A stretch of 64,000 nucleotides of DNA from Paenibacillus sp. E222 (GCF_013401555.1 NZ_CP058552.1:7006001-7070000), one strand, 5' to 3'. Positions 43,800 through 53,642 are shown, counted from the first letter of the stretch. Made by a program: numbers and translations. Notes: generated from the sequence alone by a model not told the origin.

Positions 43800-44987
43800 T
43801 CAGGATGTCAAAAGAGGGTTGATTCTGGCGACTACTGCTCCATGACGGGTATAAACCCGCGGAATTCGGTGCGCCATCATGCAGATCACTTCGTAGTGAA
43901 TTGTACCGAGCTGAGATGCCACCTCGTCTGCAGTTATGACTGCACCCGATTGGTGACCGATGAGAACAACCTCTTCGCCGACTTGAATTTCTTCTGCTTC
44001 TGCTGCAAAAGATTCTAGCGACACCATACACTGATCCATGCAGATCGTACCGACGACGGGAACACGGCGGCCGCGCACAAGTACTTGTGCTTTACCTGAC
44101 AGCATTCTTGAAAATCCGTCTGCATAGCCGATAGGCAGGGTCGCTATTCGTTCATTCCCTTGTGTTACATAATGGGTTCCGTAGCTTACACCCCAATGAG
44201 GAGGCAGCGTTTTGACAAGAACCGCCTTCGTCTTCAGTGTCAATACCGGGGACAGCTTCACCACCTGATGATTCACCTCTGCGGTAGGATAGAGTCCGTA
44301 AAGACTGATTCCCACACGCACCATATCGTAGGACAATTCCGGCGTATCAATGGCGGCAGCGCTGTTCGCCGTATGTATAATCGGGATGACACATCCCTGA
44401 TCCCGCAGTGCATCAACCACACTTCGGAACCGTCGATACTGCTCCAGTGTATAGGTCTTGTCTTTTTCATCCGCTTTGGCAAAATGGGTAAACATGCCTT
44501 CCAGGATCACCTGCTTCAGCTTGGCTGCTTCCAGAATGAAAGCAAGTGCCTCGTCGCCTGGCAACAGGCCAAGCCTGCCCATACCGCTGTCGATTTTGAT
44601 GTGAACCTTTAGCTTACGAGAGGATGTGCCCGTCTCCAGATGTTGAATGGCTTCGAGTACTTCCCTACTGAACAGCGTTATGGTTACATCATGTTTCCAG
44701 GCTTCAGCGATGCCTTCTGGCGGCGTGTAACCCAATACCAGAATCGGAAGGGTAATTCCGTGTTGTCGCAATTCAAGCGCTTCGTCAAGAAAAGCCACAC
44801 TTAAGTAATCCACGCCAACTCGTTCCAGTTCTCTGGCCGTCTCCACTGCTCCATGCCCATAGGCATTTGCCTTCACACAAGCGAGCAGCTTCATGCCTTG
44901 CGGCAATGCTTCGCGGAAAGCGTCTACGTTGTTGCACAAATGATCCAAATTGATTTCCGCTTGGGTCGGCCGATATTGTTCTTGCAC
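43800..44987 (-). CDS. alr: Alanine racemase
   Basis: 395 aa, fold type III PLP enzyme. Schiff-base Lys39 in VKANAYGHGA, catalytic Tyr in WGVSYGTHYV near residue 270, and GTICMDQCMV near 318. Converts L-Ala to D-Ala for peptidoglycan (and spore germination control). GTG start at 44985-44987 with AAGGTGACTTAAC. It lies between the ydcC-like gene and ndoAI-ndoA, as in Bacillus subtilis. Confidence 0.96.
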   Translation of the reverse strand: MQEQYRPTQAEINLDHLCNNVDAFREALPQGMKLLACVKANAYGHGAVETARELERVGVDYLSVAFLDEALELRQHGITLPILVLGYTPPEGIAEAWKHDVTITLFSREVLEAIQHLETGTSSRKLKVHIKIDSGMGRLGLLPGDEALAFILEAAKLKQVILEGMFTHFAKADEKDKTYTLEQYRRFRSVVDALRDQGCVIPIIHTANSAAAIDTPELSYDMVRVGISLYGLYPTAEVNHQVVKLSPVLTLKTKAVLVKTLPPHWGVSYGTHYVTQGNERIATLPIGYADGFSRMLSGKAQVLVRGRRVPVVGTICMDQCMVSLESFAAEAEEIQVGEEVVLIGHQSGAVITADEVASQLGTIHYEVICMMAHRIPRVYTRHGAVVARINPLLTS

Positions 44988-45035
44988 GTTAAGTCACCTT
45001 CTCTAATCATCTTAATCCGGCTCACGTCAGACTCC

Positions 45036-45064
45036 ATCGTAATGCTCAAGCATGTGACTGTCAA
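45036..45064 (-). promoter_or_regulatory. Promoter of alr
   Basis: Minus strand TTGACA (45059-45064), 17-nt spacer, TACGAT (45036-45041), about 50 nt before the start codon. The rest of the 457-nt gap 44988-45444 has no gene; a small hairpin near 45380-45405 may end the ydcC-like transcript. Confidence 0.6.
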
Positions 45065-45444
45065 ATGAACGGAAGATCTGCAGTCCAAAACACATACAGG
45101 AGCGCTATCCCGGAGCCGGGAGCAAACGCGGAATAAGACCTATAAGCCAGACCATGAATGAGATATTTGTCTCTCCATAACGTAACTCATCTGCTTATAT
45201 CGTATTATTTACCCGGTTCCTCCCGCGTAGAAGCGTGTTTTGCATTATTGAGTACACTGGACCTAATCCTTTCTTATCTTACGCCGGATCATTGGCTGTT
45301 GATACACATAGCTTCAACTGAAATCATATCTTGCGAATCACTGCAATAAAACAGGAAAGATGACCTGTATATGCAGCAAAGCACCGGAGAATATCTCCGA
45401 TGCTTCTTAGCATTCCTTATGTTAGGACGACTATACTTTCCAAA

Positions 45445-46647
45445 TCATTTCCCTGACTCTTCCTGCATGGAGGTCGCAATCTGTATCATCTCGTTTTCTG
45501 GCAAATCTGCGCTTGTAATCCTGTACTCCACTCCATCTGTCATCCAAGTGAGTGTCTGTAAAGCATCTCCGCTGATCATTCCCAGGGTGAATCCAAGATC
45601 CACAACTCGGGACGGCGCAAGGGATACGGCTCTGTCCTGCGGCCGCGCCTCAAAGATCGTGTAATTATAAGTTCCTTCGTAACGAAGCATAACCGAATAG
45701 TCTCCTGACCCTTCCACGATCTGATCGTCTTTCAATTTGACGCCTTCCGGTGCATAGGTTGGCTGAATAACCCCGAAGCTGTCTGTACCTTCCGGCTCGG
45801 CTGATGTTGGTTCTTCCGTTCCTTGCCCGCTGGCTGGATCTTCTGAACCTTGCTGTTCGGCGTTATCACTCACACCCGTCTGTCCATCACTAACGGTTCC
45901 GCTTGGATTCGATGCAGAACCTTCCTCTGTAGCAGCTTGAGGTTTGGTAGTCTCTTTACCGTCCCCAGCAGGAGCCGCGCCTGAGTCAGTACCAGCCTTG
46001 CCACCATTTTCAGTAGCAGCAGTCATATTACGCTGCATGTCAAACGCGTCTTTCTCAAATTCGGTACCAAATTTGAAGCTATCGAACTTCACATCGACCA
46101 CCACATTGGCATTCGAATCGGACACTTCTACCTGTTTCGGTGCGTAATCGCTTTTGTTCAACCATATTTTCTGTCTGACCAATGCATGTGTATTGTAGTT
46201 GGCAGCTACATCGAATACATAGCTTTCCTTCTCATCGGCAAACTGGCGGGTCGAATCACCTGTTATGCTGCGGATCAGTGTCTCGTAGAGGTATACCTGG
46301 CCTTGGTTATCCGGCCAGTTACTCTGGAAACGGAAGCTTTTGTTCTGACTCGGTGTCAGGACAAATACGCCCTCATCATTGCGCAGTACAATTTGTGTTA
46401 CATCCTTTTTGGCATTCGTTAACGCGATACGATAATACGAAGGCTTTTGATGCCATACCTCGACCTTGTACTGCTGCGGCGTATCTCCGGTATGCAGCGT
46501 CATAACGCCTGCCCCCTGATAACTTTCCATTTCTCCTACGACTTCGTTCAGATCTTTGACCACGGCTGCCGCATCCTTCTTCCCGCAGGCGGCAAGTAAG
46601 GTCGATAAGACCAATACCATGGCAAGCATCCATGATATTCGGCGCAT
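45445..46647 (-). CDS. LolA-like sporulation lipoprotein (YdcC family)
   Basis: 400 aa. Signal peptide with lipobox LLAAC (Cys near residue 21). LolA/LppX-like half-barrel from about residue 25-215 (LNEVVGEMESYQGAGVMTLHTG, PSYYRIALTNAKKDVTQIVLRNDEGVFVLTPSQNKSFRFQSNW). A low-complexity Glu/Gly/Ser/Thr linker follows (about residues 220-295), then a second beta-rich domain ending with EYRITSADLPENEMIQIA. YdcC occupies the same place upstream of alr in Bacillus subtilis. Surface lipoprotein; exact function unknown. ATG at 46645-46647 after AAAGGGGATGATGTC. Confidence 0.85.
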   Translation of the reverse strand: MRRISWMLAMVLVLSTLLAACGKKDAAAVVKDLNEVVGEMESYQGAGVMTLHTGDTPQQYKVEVWHQKPSYYRIALTNAKKDVTQIVLRNDEGVFVLTPSQNKSFRFQSNWPDNQGQVYLYETLIRSITGDSTRQFADEKESYVFDVAANYNTHALVRQKIWLNKSDYAPKQVEVSDSNANVVVDVKFDSFKFGTEFEKDAFDMQRNMTAATENGGKAGTDSGAAPAGDGKETTKPQAATEEGSASNPSGTVSDGQTGVSDNAEQQGSEDPASGQGTEEPTSAEPEGTDSFGVIQPTYAPEGVKLKDDQIVEGSGDYSVMLRYEGTYNYTIFEARPQDRAVSLAPSRVVDLGFTLGMISGDALQTLTWMTDGVEYRITSADLPENEMIQIATSMQEESGK

Positions 46648-46881
46648 GACATCATCCCCTTTAGCACATGTTTTCACTTCAGGATTGTGCGTACAGCAGA
46701 ACCCCTACTTGATTAGTACATGTTATGAGGGACTTGTTCGATATATGCGGACTAGTTTGACAAGCATTCCATCGTGCATTGCCACAATACCCTATCTGGT
46801 AACAAAATCAGTCTCGGGTAGGATGTAAAATCCAACCAGATTCTTCATAGTAAATACAGATAACAACCCAACCAATGTAAT

Positions 46882-46900
46882 TACATAACACTATTATGTA
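46882..46900 (+). repeat. Short palindrome upstream of the serine hydrolase gene
   Basis: TACATAA (46882-46888) and TTATGTA (46894-46900), separated by 5 nt, 43 nt before the start codon. It may be a regulator site in the 295-nt gap 46648-46942, where nothing else was recognised. Confidence 0.45.
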
Positions 46901-46942
46901 GCTGAATTGATGTACAACTCTATTTTAAATTGGAGGAAAATA

Positions 46943-48436
46943 ATGAACACAACCTATCTTCACTCATTGCTGAATGGATTGGATGATTTTGTGGAAGAGC
47001 AGCTTCAACGCTGGAAAGGAGTAGGTGTGGCGGTAGCGATTATTCACAGGGATGAAGTCATTTTGCAAAAAGGATACGGTTATCGCGATCTGGAGTCCAA
47101 GCTCGAAGTCACACCCCATACCTTATTCGCGATCGGTTCAAGTACCAAAGCCTTCACAGCATCAACCGCTGCCCTGCTCGTCGATCAGGACATGCTGAAG
47201 TGGGACACACCTGTTAGGACCTATTTGAAAGACTTCAAAATGTTCGATCCCGTAGCCACAGAACGCCTGACCATCCGCGATATGCTCTGTCATCGCTCCG
47301 GTCTTCCAAGGCATGAGATGGTATGGTACAACTCATCACGGAGCAGAGAAGAACTCGTAAACGCGCTTCAGTATCTGGAGCCTAATGAGGACTTTCGGAA
47401 CAAATGGCAATATCAGAACCTGATGTATATGGCGGCTGGTTATCTGGTGGGTCAACTTAAAGGAACTTCATGGGAGAATGTCGTCCAGGAGTCCCTGTTT
47501 AACCCACTCGGGATGAATTCAAGCGTCTTCTCTGTTGATGAGATGCAGAATCAACCTGACTTCGCCTTCCCTTATATAGATCAAAACGGTGAGAGCACGC
47601 GGATACCTTTTCGGAAAATAGATGCCGTGGGGCCTGCTGGCTCTATTAACAGCAATCTGGTGGATATGATTGCCTGGGTGCAATTTCAATTGAATCAGGG
47701 GCAACAGGGTGGGAAACAACTGATTTCCAAAGAACAGTTGGCTGTTCTACACAGCCCGCAAATGGTTTGTGATTCACCATTTCACAGCAAAGAACTGCCT
47801 CTTAGCACGTACGGCCTAGGCTGGATGATAGATTCTTATCGCGGACACGCCATGATCCACCACGGCGGGGCAATCGATGGATTCGCTTCACAGGTCGCCT
47901 TTTTACCAGGGGAACAGATCGGTGTTGTAGTTCTTTGCAATACTAATGGGAGCATTCTTCCCTACACGATTTCTTTTAACGTTATTGATCGTTTGCTTGA
48001 ATTGGAACCTGTAGATTGGAGTGGGAGATTAGCCAAATTAGTGACTGGAGATTCAACTGATTCCGAAGCAGCAACAGACACCATCGAAACACCAACGACG
48101 TCAAAAACTTCTGTTGAGGAAAAACCAGTGGAAACTCAGGTGCATCCCCATGATCGTCCTATCCATGCGTATGCGGGAAGTTATACCCATCCAGGTTACG
48201 GAGAGATCGTTATTCAACAGACGAACGACGGGTTACAGGCCACATTAAATGCCATTGAAATGCCTATGGAATACACTGGAAAAGATACGTTTTCCGTAGA
48301 GCTTGTCCTGTTTGGCTTGAAAATCACTTTTACGTTTAAGACGGATGAAGAGGACACCATAAGCTCTCTATCCATTCCGCTGCTGTTCGAACCTGGTACG
48401 AATCCCATTGAATTTGTAAAGACACCTTCAGTATAA
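46943..48436 (+). CDS. Beta-lactamase-fold serine hydrolase (class C / AmpC-like, penicillin-binding type)
   Basis: 497 aa. Active-site SxxK (IGSSTKAFTAS, Ser near residue 65) and Tyr of YxN (YQN near residue 157) are visible; KTG-like region HGGAIDG near 305. No signal peptide, so cytoplasmic or unconventionally localised. A Thr/Glu-rich linker about residue 370-410 leads to a small C-terminal beta domain (lipocalin-like). The substrate is unknown: such proteins act as D-aminopeptidases, esterases or peptidoglycan-modifying enzymes. Start at 46943 after GGAGGAAAATA. Distinct from the SLH-bearing hydrolase at 53807. Confidence 0.85.
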   Translation: MNTTYLHSLLNGLDDFVEEQLQRWKGVGVAVAIIHRDEVILQKGYGYRDLESKLEVTPHTLFAIGSSTKAFTASTAALLVDQDMLKWDTPVRTYLKDFKMFDPVATERLTIRDMLCHRSGLPRHEMVWYNSSRSREELVNALQYLEPNEDFRNKWQYQNLMYMAAGYLVGQLKGTSWENVVQESLFNPLGMNSSVFSVDEMQNQPDFAFPYIDQNGESTRIPFRKIDAVGPAGSINSNLVDMIAWVQFQLNQGQQGGKQLISKEQLAVLHSPQMVCDSPFHSKELPLSTYGLGWMIDSYRGHAMIHHGGAIDGFASQVAFLPGEQIGVVVLCNTNGSILPYTISFNVIDRLLELEPVDWSGRLAKLVTGDSTDSEAATDTIETPTTSKTSVEEKPVETQVHPHDRPIHAYAGSYTHPGYGEIVIQQTNDGLQATLNAIEMPMEYTGKDTFSVELVLFGLKITFTFKTDEEDTISSLSIPLLFEPGTNPIEFVKTPSV

Positions 48437-48479
48437 AAGCATCCCCCACCGGCCCATCCCATTGTAGTAATTACACTCT

Positions 48480-50324
48480 TTACCACAATGGGATATACGC
48501 CGGATAACTCGCAGTATCTTCTACTGTATTTGAACTCCTCTTCACCCACAATCGACGCAGATCAGGCATACCGTATGCTACGACACGATAATCCTGAAGC
48601 GAAACGTGGTGTGCATGCTCTTCCCTAAAACTGTATGTAGGCAGGAGCAGAGCCTCTTGAATGAGCCGGTCTTCCAACGTCATTAGCGTACGCAATCGCT
48701 CCGCACTATCCTGAATCCTAACGACGTGTCTGCATTCGCGTTCCAGCTCCCTTTTTCGCTCGTCATCCATAGCCATAAGAAACAGCGTATTCTGAAACGT
48801 ATACATCGTTAGTAGACTCAGCGTCACATGCTCATCGAACACTTCACCCGTGTAAATCACATCATAAGCGGCAAATTCATCATGGTATACGGCATTTACC
48901 GGATTACCTGGCGTCACGCTCACTTTCAGTCCAATAAGCGCACAACGCTTTGCGAACCAGGCCATGTCTGCTTCCATTTTCTCGCCTTCCTCTACCCATA
49001 CCTTTATGATCTGGCCTGCGTAGCAGCTGCGTTGTAACAGCTTGGAAGCTCTTACGAGAGATGAGTCAGCAGAGAGGGCTGTTGGCTTCGATTCTATTCG
49101 TTCAAGCATCTGCTTTTCCTCGGACTTGTCCCGGACCAGGCTATATGCAGCCTGTACATCTCTGCGTGCCAATGCCCCCATCATCTCCTGTGGATCCATC
49201 AGTTGCTGAACACCCTGACGAAAGTATACATCCTGCTGTGGGCCTTCTTTTCGCATATTAAATGTCATATACACCCCGCCCTGAACCTGATGCTGAATCG
49301 AGCGAGCCTGTCCGTCTGGAAATAAATCCTGTTTGATCGCCGACTCCACTAGACCCGTCTGGGGAAGCTGCCATATTTCAACCCGATCAATAAACGCCCG
49401 TCCTCTGAAATAGGAAGGAAACACCTCCAGCACAAGCAGCTTGGGATGATTGCGTGCCAATCGGTAAGGACCCGTACCCATCGGATGCATCGGGTCAAGC
49501 TCCACATCACGGGGCAAAATGGATGCATTCATGCTGCTCATCATATCCGGGAACATAAAGTTGGGAAACAGCAACACAAAGCGCACCGTTAGCTCGTCGA
49601 ACGTCTCTATGCGATGAATGGAGCCAAACAGTGACCTGCAAGGGTTCTCCTCATCGGAAATAATCCGTTCAAACGTATATCTTACGTCCTCTGCATCAAG
49701 AATCCTGCCATGGTGAAAGAGTATGCCTTTATGCAAATAAAAGGTCCACTCTGTTCCCTCAGGGTTGCTCTCCCATGCAACGGCAAGGCTTGGTTCACAG
49801 ACTTGGCGTTCAGCGTTGTACAGTACCAAGCGATCAAATACCTGCGCAACAATCCCAACTTCTCCCCACATGTAAGCCCGGGTCGGGTCCAATGTCTCAA
49901 AGGCAGTCTCCTGTGGAATTCGCAGCGTATCAACTCTTCCTCGAACGCCGTGATCGGAACGTAGACCGAACTGTCCCTGCAATCCTTGCATCAATAATTC
50001 TTGCATCGAGAACGGCATTGCCGAAGCCAGCGCATAGGCCTCTTCCAGCTTGTTGCCTTGCAACAGTCGGTCGAATCGTTCCTGAACAGCCTGTAAAAGA
50101 GGATGGCAAAAAACGAGCACCGATGTCTTCCCTCTGCCGCGTTGTGGGCTCCATCTGATCCAGCCATGATCCATAAATTTGTTCATAATCAGATTCATAT
50201 TGCGCATCGTACAACATAAATGATTCGCCAGTTCACCAATTGTTGTATGTATTTCTTCCTCTTCGCCTACATTCGAAAAGACCATGCGAAGCTGAATATA
50301 ATGATCCATGACCTCCACAACCAT
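48480..50324 (-). CDS. SgrR-like HTH-SBP regulator
   Basis: 614 aa. N-terminal winged-helix domain (about residues 1-95), then an SBP_bac_5-like solute-binding fold (DPTRAYMWGEVGIVAQVFDRLVLYN, WTFYLHKGILFHHGRILDAEDVRYTFERI) that senses a small molecule in the cytoplasm, since there is no signal peptide. This is the architecture of Escherichia coli SgrR, the activator of the sugar-phosphate stress gene sgrS. It is divergent from a major facilitator transporter. In SgrR systems of other bacteria, a neighbouring MFS sugar exporter (SetA) is controlled in the same way, which is a good hypothesis here. Confidence 0.88.
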   Translation of the reverse strand: MVVEVMDHYIQLRMVFSNVGEEEEIHTTIGELANHLCCTMRNMNLIMNKFMDHGWIRWSPQRGRGKTSVLVFCHPLLQAVQERFDRLLQGNKLEEAYALASAMPFSMQELLMQGLQGQFGLRSDHGVRGRVDTLRIPQETAFETLDPTRAYMWGEVGIVAQVFDRLVLYNAERQVCEPSLAVAWESNPEGTEWTFYLHKGILFHHGRILDAEDVRYTFERIISDEENPCRSLFGSIHRIETFDELTVRFVLLFPNFMFPDMMSSMNASILPRDVELDPMHPMGTGPYRLARNHPKLLVLEVFPSYFRGRAFIDRVEIWQLPQTGLVESAIKQDLFPDGQARSIQHQVQGGVYMTFNMRKEGPQQDVYFRQGVQQLMDPQEMMGALARRDVQAAYSLVRDKSEEKQMLERIESKPTALSADSSLVRASKLLQRSCYAGQIIKVWVEEGEKMEADMAWFAKRCALIGLKVSVTPGNPVNAVYHDEFAAYDVIYTGEVFDEHVTLSLLTMYTFQNTLFLMAMDDERKRELERECRHVVRIQDSAERLRTLMTLEDRLIQEALLLPTYSFREEHAHHVSLQDYRVVAYGMPDLRRLWVKRSSNTVEDTASYPAYIPLW

Positions 50325-50449
50325 CCCTGCTTTCCTTCCCCTGATTAAAATACGAAATTGATCCGTACGCTTCTACAGTTTTTCTTCAGGTTTTCCTCCA
50401 TTATACTCAGGTACATCGACAACACCAGTGGGAAGGAAGAGAACTGCAC

Positions 50450-51667
50450 ATGAAATATACTGATTTGCATCGCAACATCAAGATTCGTATCATTACTGAT
50501 TTTTTTACAGATCTAACTCAGAAATCCATTATTCCTTTTATGGCGATTTATCTGAGTGTGCAGATTGGTGAAGGCTGGGCAGGTATGCTGTTAACCGTTA
50601 ATATTGTGGTCTCCATGATCGTTGGCTTGGGCGCAGGTTACTGGTCTGACCGAGTGGGGCGCAAGAAACTGATGGTCATCGCCCAACTGCTGCAGGTATT
50701 CGCCTTGTTCTGGCTGGCTGCCGCCAACTCCCCATGGATGAACTCCGTTCCTTTAACTTGTGCCATGTTTCTGCTCAGCAGCATTAGTTCGGGTATCACC
50801 GGACCCATTGCCAATGCCATGATTGTAGACGTGAGCAGTGAACATGAACGTCAGTATGTCTACGGGTTGCAATATTGGACCACCAACGTTGCCATTACGA
50901 TTGGTGCGCTGATGGGCGGGTTATTATTCGAGTCCTTCCGCTTCATTTTGTTCAGTCTGGTATGCATGGAGAGCCTAGTAACACTATTTATTCTCTTGTT
51001 CTACATTCATGAAACAATGAATAAAAAACACTCTAAGCACCTTGATGCCCCGATAAATAGGAATATATTGAAAACTTACGTCGGTGTATTTAGAGATAAA
51101 CGTTTTATGATTTTTTTCACCGCAACAGTGCTGGCTGTCTCTCTGGAATTCCAAATGGATAACTACATCGCCGTTCGTCTCAAAAGTGAATTCAACGCCC
51201 AACTGTTCCATTGGGATATCTCAGGTCTGCAGATGTTCAGTCTGATCATGGCGATTAACACTGTACTCGTCGTAATCATGGCCATTCCATTCTCCAAATG
51301 GATAGGGCGTTTCCAATCCAGATTTATCATGACCGTTGGCATGTGTCTGTACACTACTGGTTTTGCCGTGCTCGCTTTCAGCAATTGGGCCTGGCTGCTT
51401 ATTACATCCGCTGTACTGCTAACCATTGGTGAGCTCATGTATGCGCCTGTCCGTCATGTCATGCTTGCTGGCATGATTCCTGAATCCGACCGTGCTGCCT
51501 ATATGGCTGCAGACGGCATGAGTTATAACGCGGCCGCTCTACTGGGTAGTCTTGGCCTAACAATGGGGGCCTTTCTGCCTTCCTATGCAATGGCTGGCCT
51601 GTATGTATGGATGGGGATCGGTGCTCTCGTATTTTTCCGCCAGTCGCTCCGGCCATCAACGAGTTAA
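50450..51667 (+). CDS. Major facilitator superfamily transporter (DHA1/SetA-MdtH-like)
   Basis: 405 aa, 12 hydrophobic helices in two halves. The loop 2-3 motif A, GYWSDRVGRKKLM near residue 65, and the N-terminal motif of drug:H+ antiporter or sugar exporter families are present. Divergent from the SgrR-like regulator across a 125-nt gap, so it is likely its target. The substrate is not readable from sequence; sugar or sugar-phosphate efflux is inferred from the partner. Ribosome site AAGGAAGAG is a little far from the ATG. Confidence 0.85.
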   Translation: MKYTDLHRNIKIRIITDFFTDLTQKSIIPFMAIYLSVQIGEGWAGMLLTVNIVVSMIVGLGAGYWSDRVGRKKLMVIAQLLQVFALFWLAAANSPWMNSVPLTCAMFLLSSISSGITGPIANAMIVDVSSEHERQYVYGLQYWTTNVAITIGALMGGLLFESFRFILFSLVCMESLVTLFILLFYIHETMNKKHSKHLDAPINRNILKTYVGVFRDKRFMIFFTATVLAVSLEFQMDNYIAVRLKSEFNAQLFHWDISGLQMFSLIMAINTVLVVIMAIPFSKWIGRFQSRFIMTVGMCLYTTGFAVLAFSNWAWLLITSAVLLTIGELMYAPVRHVMLAGMIPESDRAAYMAADGMSYNAAALLGSLGLTMGAFLPSYAMAGLYVWMGIGALVFFRQSLRPSTS

Positions 51668-51757
51668 AATGATCCCCTCTGCTGATGTAACGAATCGAGG
51701 ACACCTTAATACGGGAATGAGCTCGCTTCGTCCTAAAAATTCTCACTAACGTTAAAC

Positions 51758-51875
51758 AATAAAAAAAGGACCTTCCCCCATCTTCTAAACGTTGACCCGT
51801 TCGAGGTACACTTTGCTAAAAGTGACCTCTCGCGGGTCAATGTCTACTTGATGACGATGGAACAATCCTTTTTTT
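51758..51875. terminator. Long structured convergent intergenic hairpin
   Basis: Between convergent genes, a nested inverted repeat TTGACCCG-CGAGGT-CACTTT / AAAGTG-ACCTC-CGGGTCAA (51792-51840) sits inside an outer pair: AAAAAAAGGA...CATC at about 51763 and GATG...TCCTTTTTTT ending near 51875. Both ends have T-runs on one strand, so it can stop transcription from both sides. The size and palindromic core are more than a normal terminator needs. Confidence 0.6.
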
Positions 51876-51895
51876 CCTCTGTAGATAGACTGCAA

Positions 51896-53080
51896 TTACA
51901 ATTTGACATCAATTTTCAGTTCAAGATCATCGTAATACACTTTTGAATCGTTGCCGTTTTCGTCTAGAACGGGAAGCCAGTCACTGCCAATAATAAATGC
52001 ATAGGGCTTGATGATCAGTTTTTTGGGTCGCTGGTCAAAGGGAGCATAGGTTTCCTCTGAATGTGACATCACTGGTGGAAGTCCATGTTCAAATGTGGTG
52101 TATTCCTGTTCAACGCCCTCGCCCTGTTCATTGATGATCTCAAAATGAACAGCACTGAGTTTGTGCCCCTTGGGCAAAGGACCTGCATCCGGGGCAAAGC
52201 CTTTTGTGTCCACGATGAGCTTGGTCATCGCCGGGGTGAGTATTACCTTTTGAACCGTATAAGCGAATTCGTCATTGGACTGCGACTTCTCCGGGCTGAG
52301 CGTGATGCCATTCAGCATCTTCTTGACCGGAATCACAAATTCATACGGCTGCTCAATCCCGGTGACCGGAATAAGAACCCGCATCTCAAAATCATCAGGG
52401 ATATCCCCGCCGTCAGTCCTGCTCAGATTTTCGAATTCGGCTATTAAAATCTTATCGCTAAACCCGACCTTACCGGCCTGATCCGTGCTGGCAATCTCAT
52501 TCAAGGTTCTTGTCCGGTAGCCTATCTTCGTATCTCCAAGGTACATTTCGGGATATCCAAGGTACCCTTTGGCCGGATGCTCCTCTACTCTGTCCCGATT
52601 AACCATGTTCAGACCCTCCGCGCCTTCCCGCTCAATAGCCATACTTAACCGGATGCCATCATAGGCTACCTCCGAGATCGTTATCGTGATCTCATCCTGT
52701 GCGTCTTGTTGTTCAGGAACCGTTGTAAGCCCTGCTTCGGATGCTTTTTTCAGCCCGCTTTTCCCGACATCCTGAAAAAGACCGCCAACAACTGGAATGT
52801 TTCGCAACGCGGCAGCCATCACGGGGGAGACAAAACCACTGCCAACAATCCCTGCACACAACATAGCACTTGCTACAGTCACAGCAATCATTCTTCGAGC
52901 GAAGTGAGGACGCCGAACCTTGCCGGGCAGTTTCAACCTGTTATTTCGTGCCTCCTCCTGCAACCGCTTCATGATGCGATCGCTGTATCCACCAGCAGGC
53001 ATACCCAGATTCAAACCAGCATCACTAATTTCCTGTAAGATATCCGCTTCTTCCATCTCACTTTGCATACGATTCGTCAT
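51896..53080 (-). CDS. DUF4179 membrane protein, likely anti-sigma factor
   Basis: 394 aa. A short cytoplasmic N-terminal region (DILQEISDAGLNLGMPAGGYSDRIMKRL) could bind sigma, a single membrane helix lies near residues 64-86 (MIAVTVASAMLCAGIVGSGF), and a long extracellular DUF4179 beta-rich domain follows (IAEFENLSRTDGGDIPDDFEM, VILTPAMTKLIVDTKGF). GGAGGGGGATCAGCC precedes the start. Overlaps the ECF sigma gene by 23 nt, so the two are an operon. Confidence 0.85.
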   Translation of the reverse strand: MTNRMQSEMEEADILQEISDAGLNLGMPAGGYSDRIMKRLQEEARNNRLKLPGKVRRPHFARRMIAVTVASAMLCAGIVGSGFVSPVMAAALRNIPVVGGLFQDVGKSGLKKASEAGLTTVPEQQDAQDEITITISEVAYDGIRLSMAIEREGAEGLNMVNRDRVEEHPAKGYLGYPEMYLGDTKIGYRTRTLNEIASTDQAGKVGFSDKILIAEFENLSRTDGGDIPDDFEMRVLIPVTGIEQPYEFVIPVKKMLNGITLSPEKSQSNDEFAYTVQKVILTPAMTKLIVDTKGFAPDAGPLPKGHKLSAVHFEIINEQGEGVEQEYTTFEHGLPPVMSHSEETYAPFDQRPKKLIIKPYAFIIGSDWLPVLDENGNDSKVYYDDLELKIDVKL

Positions 53081-53642
53081 GGCTGATCCCCCTCCTTGTC
53101 TTGTTATGTTGGACCAACTTCTTCCGAAGACGCTCGTACTTTTTGCGCAAGGTTGCCGGTTTCATATCCATAATCTGACCAATTTCTTCAAAACTGTACT
53201 GCTGCACCACCTTAAGCATCACCAGATTTCGCTCTTTGGTAGTCAAATGCATCAGTAACTCGTCAAGCGTTGTCTCGTGTGGTTGAGGGGACTGCTGCTG
53301 ATGTTCTTTCCACGAAGCGATCAGCCGATTCCAGCGTTTGCGTTTGCGGATCAAATCAATGGAGTGATGGTAGGCGACCTTATACAGCCAGGAGGTGAAT
53401 GAAGTCCCGGCCTGATACTGTCCGATATTTTGATAAACTGTTATAAAAATGTTCTGGAGTGCGTCCTCCGCTTCCTCACGATTGCTTAGTATGCCGTAAC
53501 AATATGTATACATTTGCCTCTCATATGCTCTGATCAGTTCGGCATAGGCTTGTTGGTCTCCGGCTTTTACACGCTGCACAACCTGTTCTGCTTCCCCGGC
53601 ATCCAGAAAGCATCCCTCTCTGGTACGTTTCAATACGTCCAC
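53058..53642 (-). CDS. ECF-type RNA polymerase sigma factor
   Basis: 194 aa. Region 2 (AYAELIRAYERQMYTYCYGILSNREEAEDALQNIFITVYQNI), region 2.4 (AGTSFTSWLYKVAYHHSIDLIRKRKR) and region 4 (TLDELLMHLTTKERNLVMLKVVQQYSFEEIGQIMDMKPATLRKKYERLRKKL) are clear. GTG start with GGAG upstream. Followed by its DUF4179 anti-sigma partner. Target promoters could include the divergent SLH hydrolase gene, whose upstream has TGAAAC at a distance resembling ECF -35 elements. Confidence 0.92.
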   Translation of the reverse strand: MDVLKRTREGCFLDAGEAEQVVQRVKAGDQQAYAELIRAYERQMYTYCYGILSNREEAEDALQNIFITVYQNIGQYQAGTSFTSWLYKVAYHHSIDLIRKRKRWNRLIASWKEHQQQSPQPHETTLDELLMHLTTKERNLVMLKVVQQYSFEEIGQIMDMKPATLRKKYERLRKKLVQHNKTRRGISHDESYAK

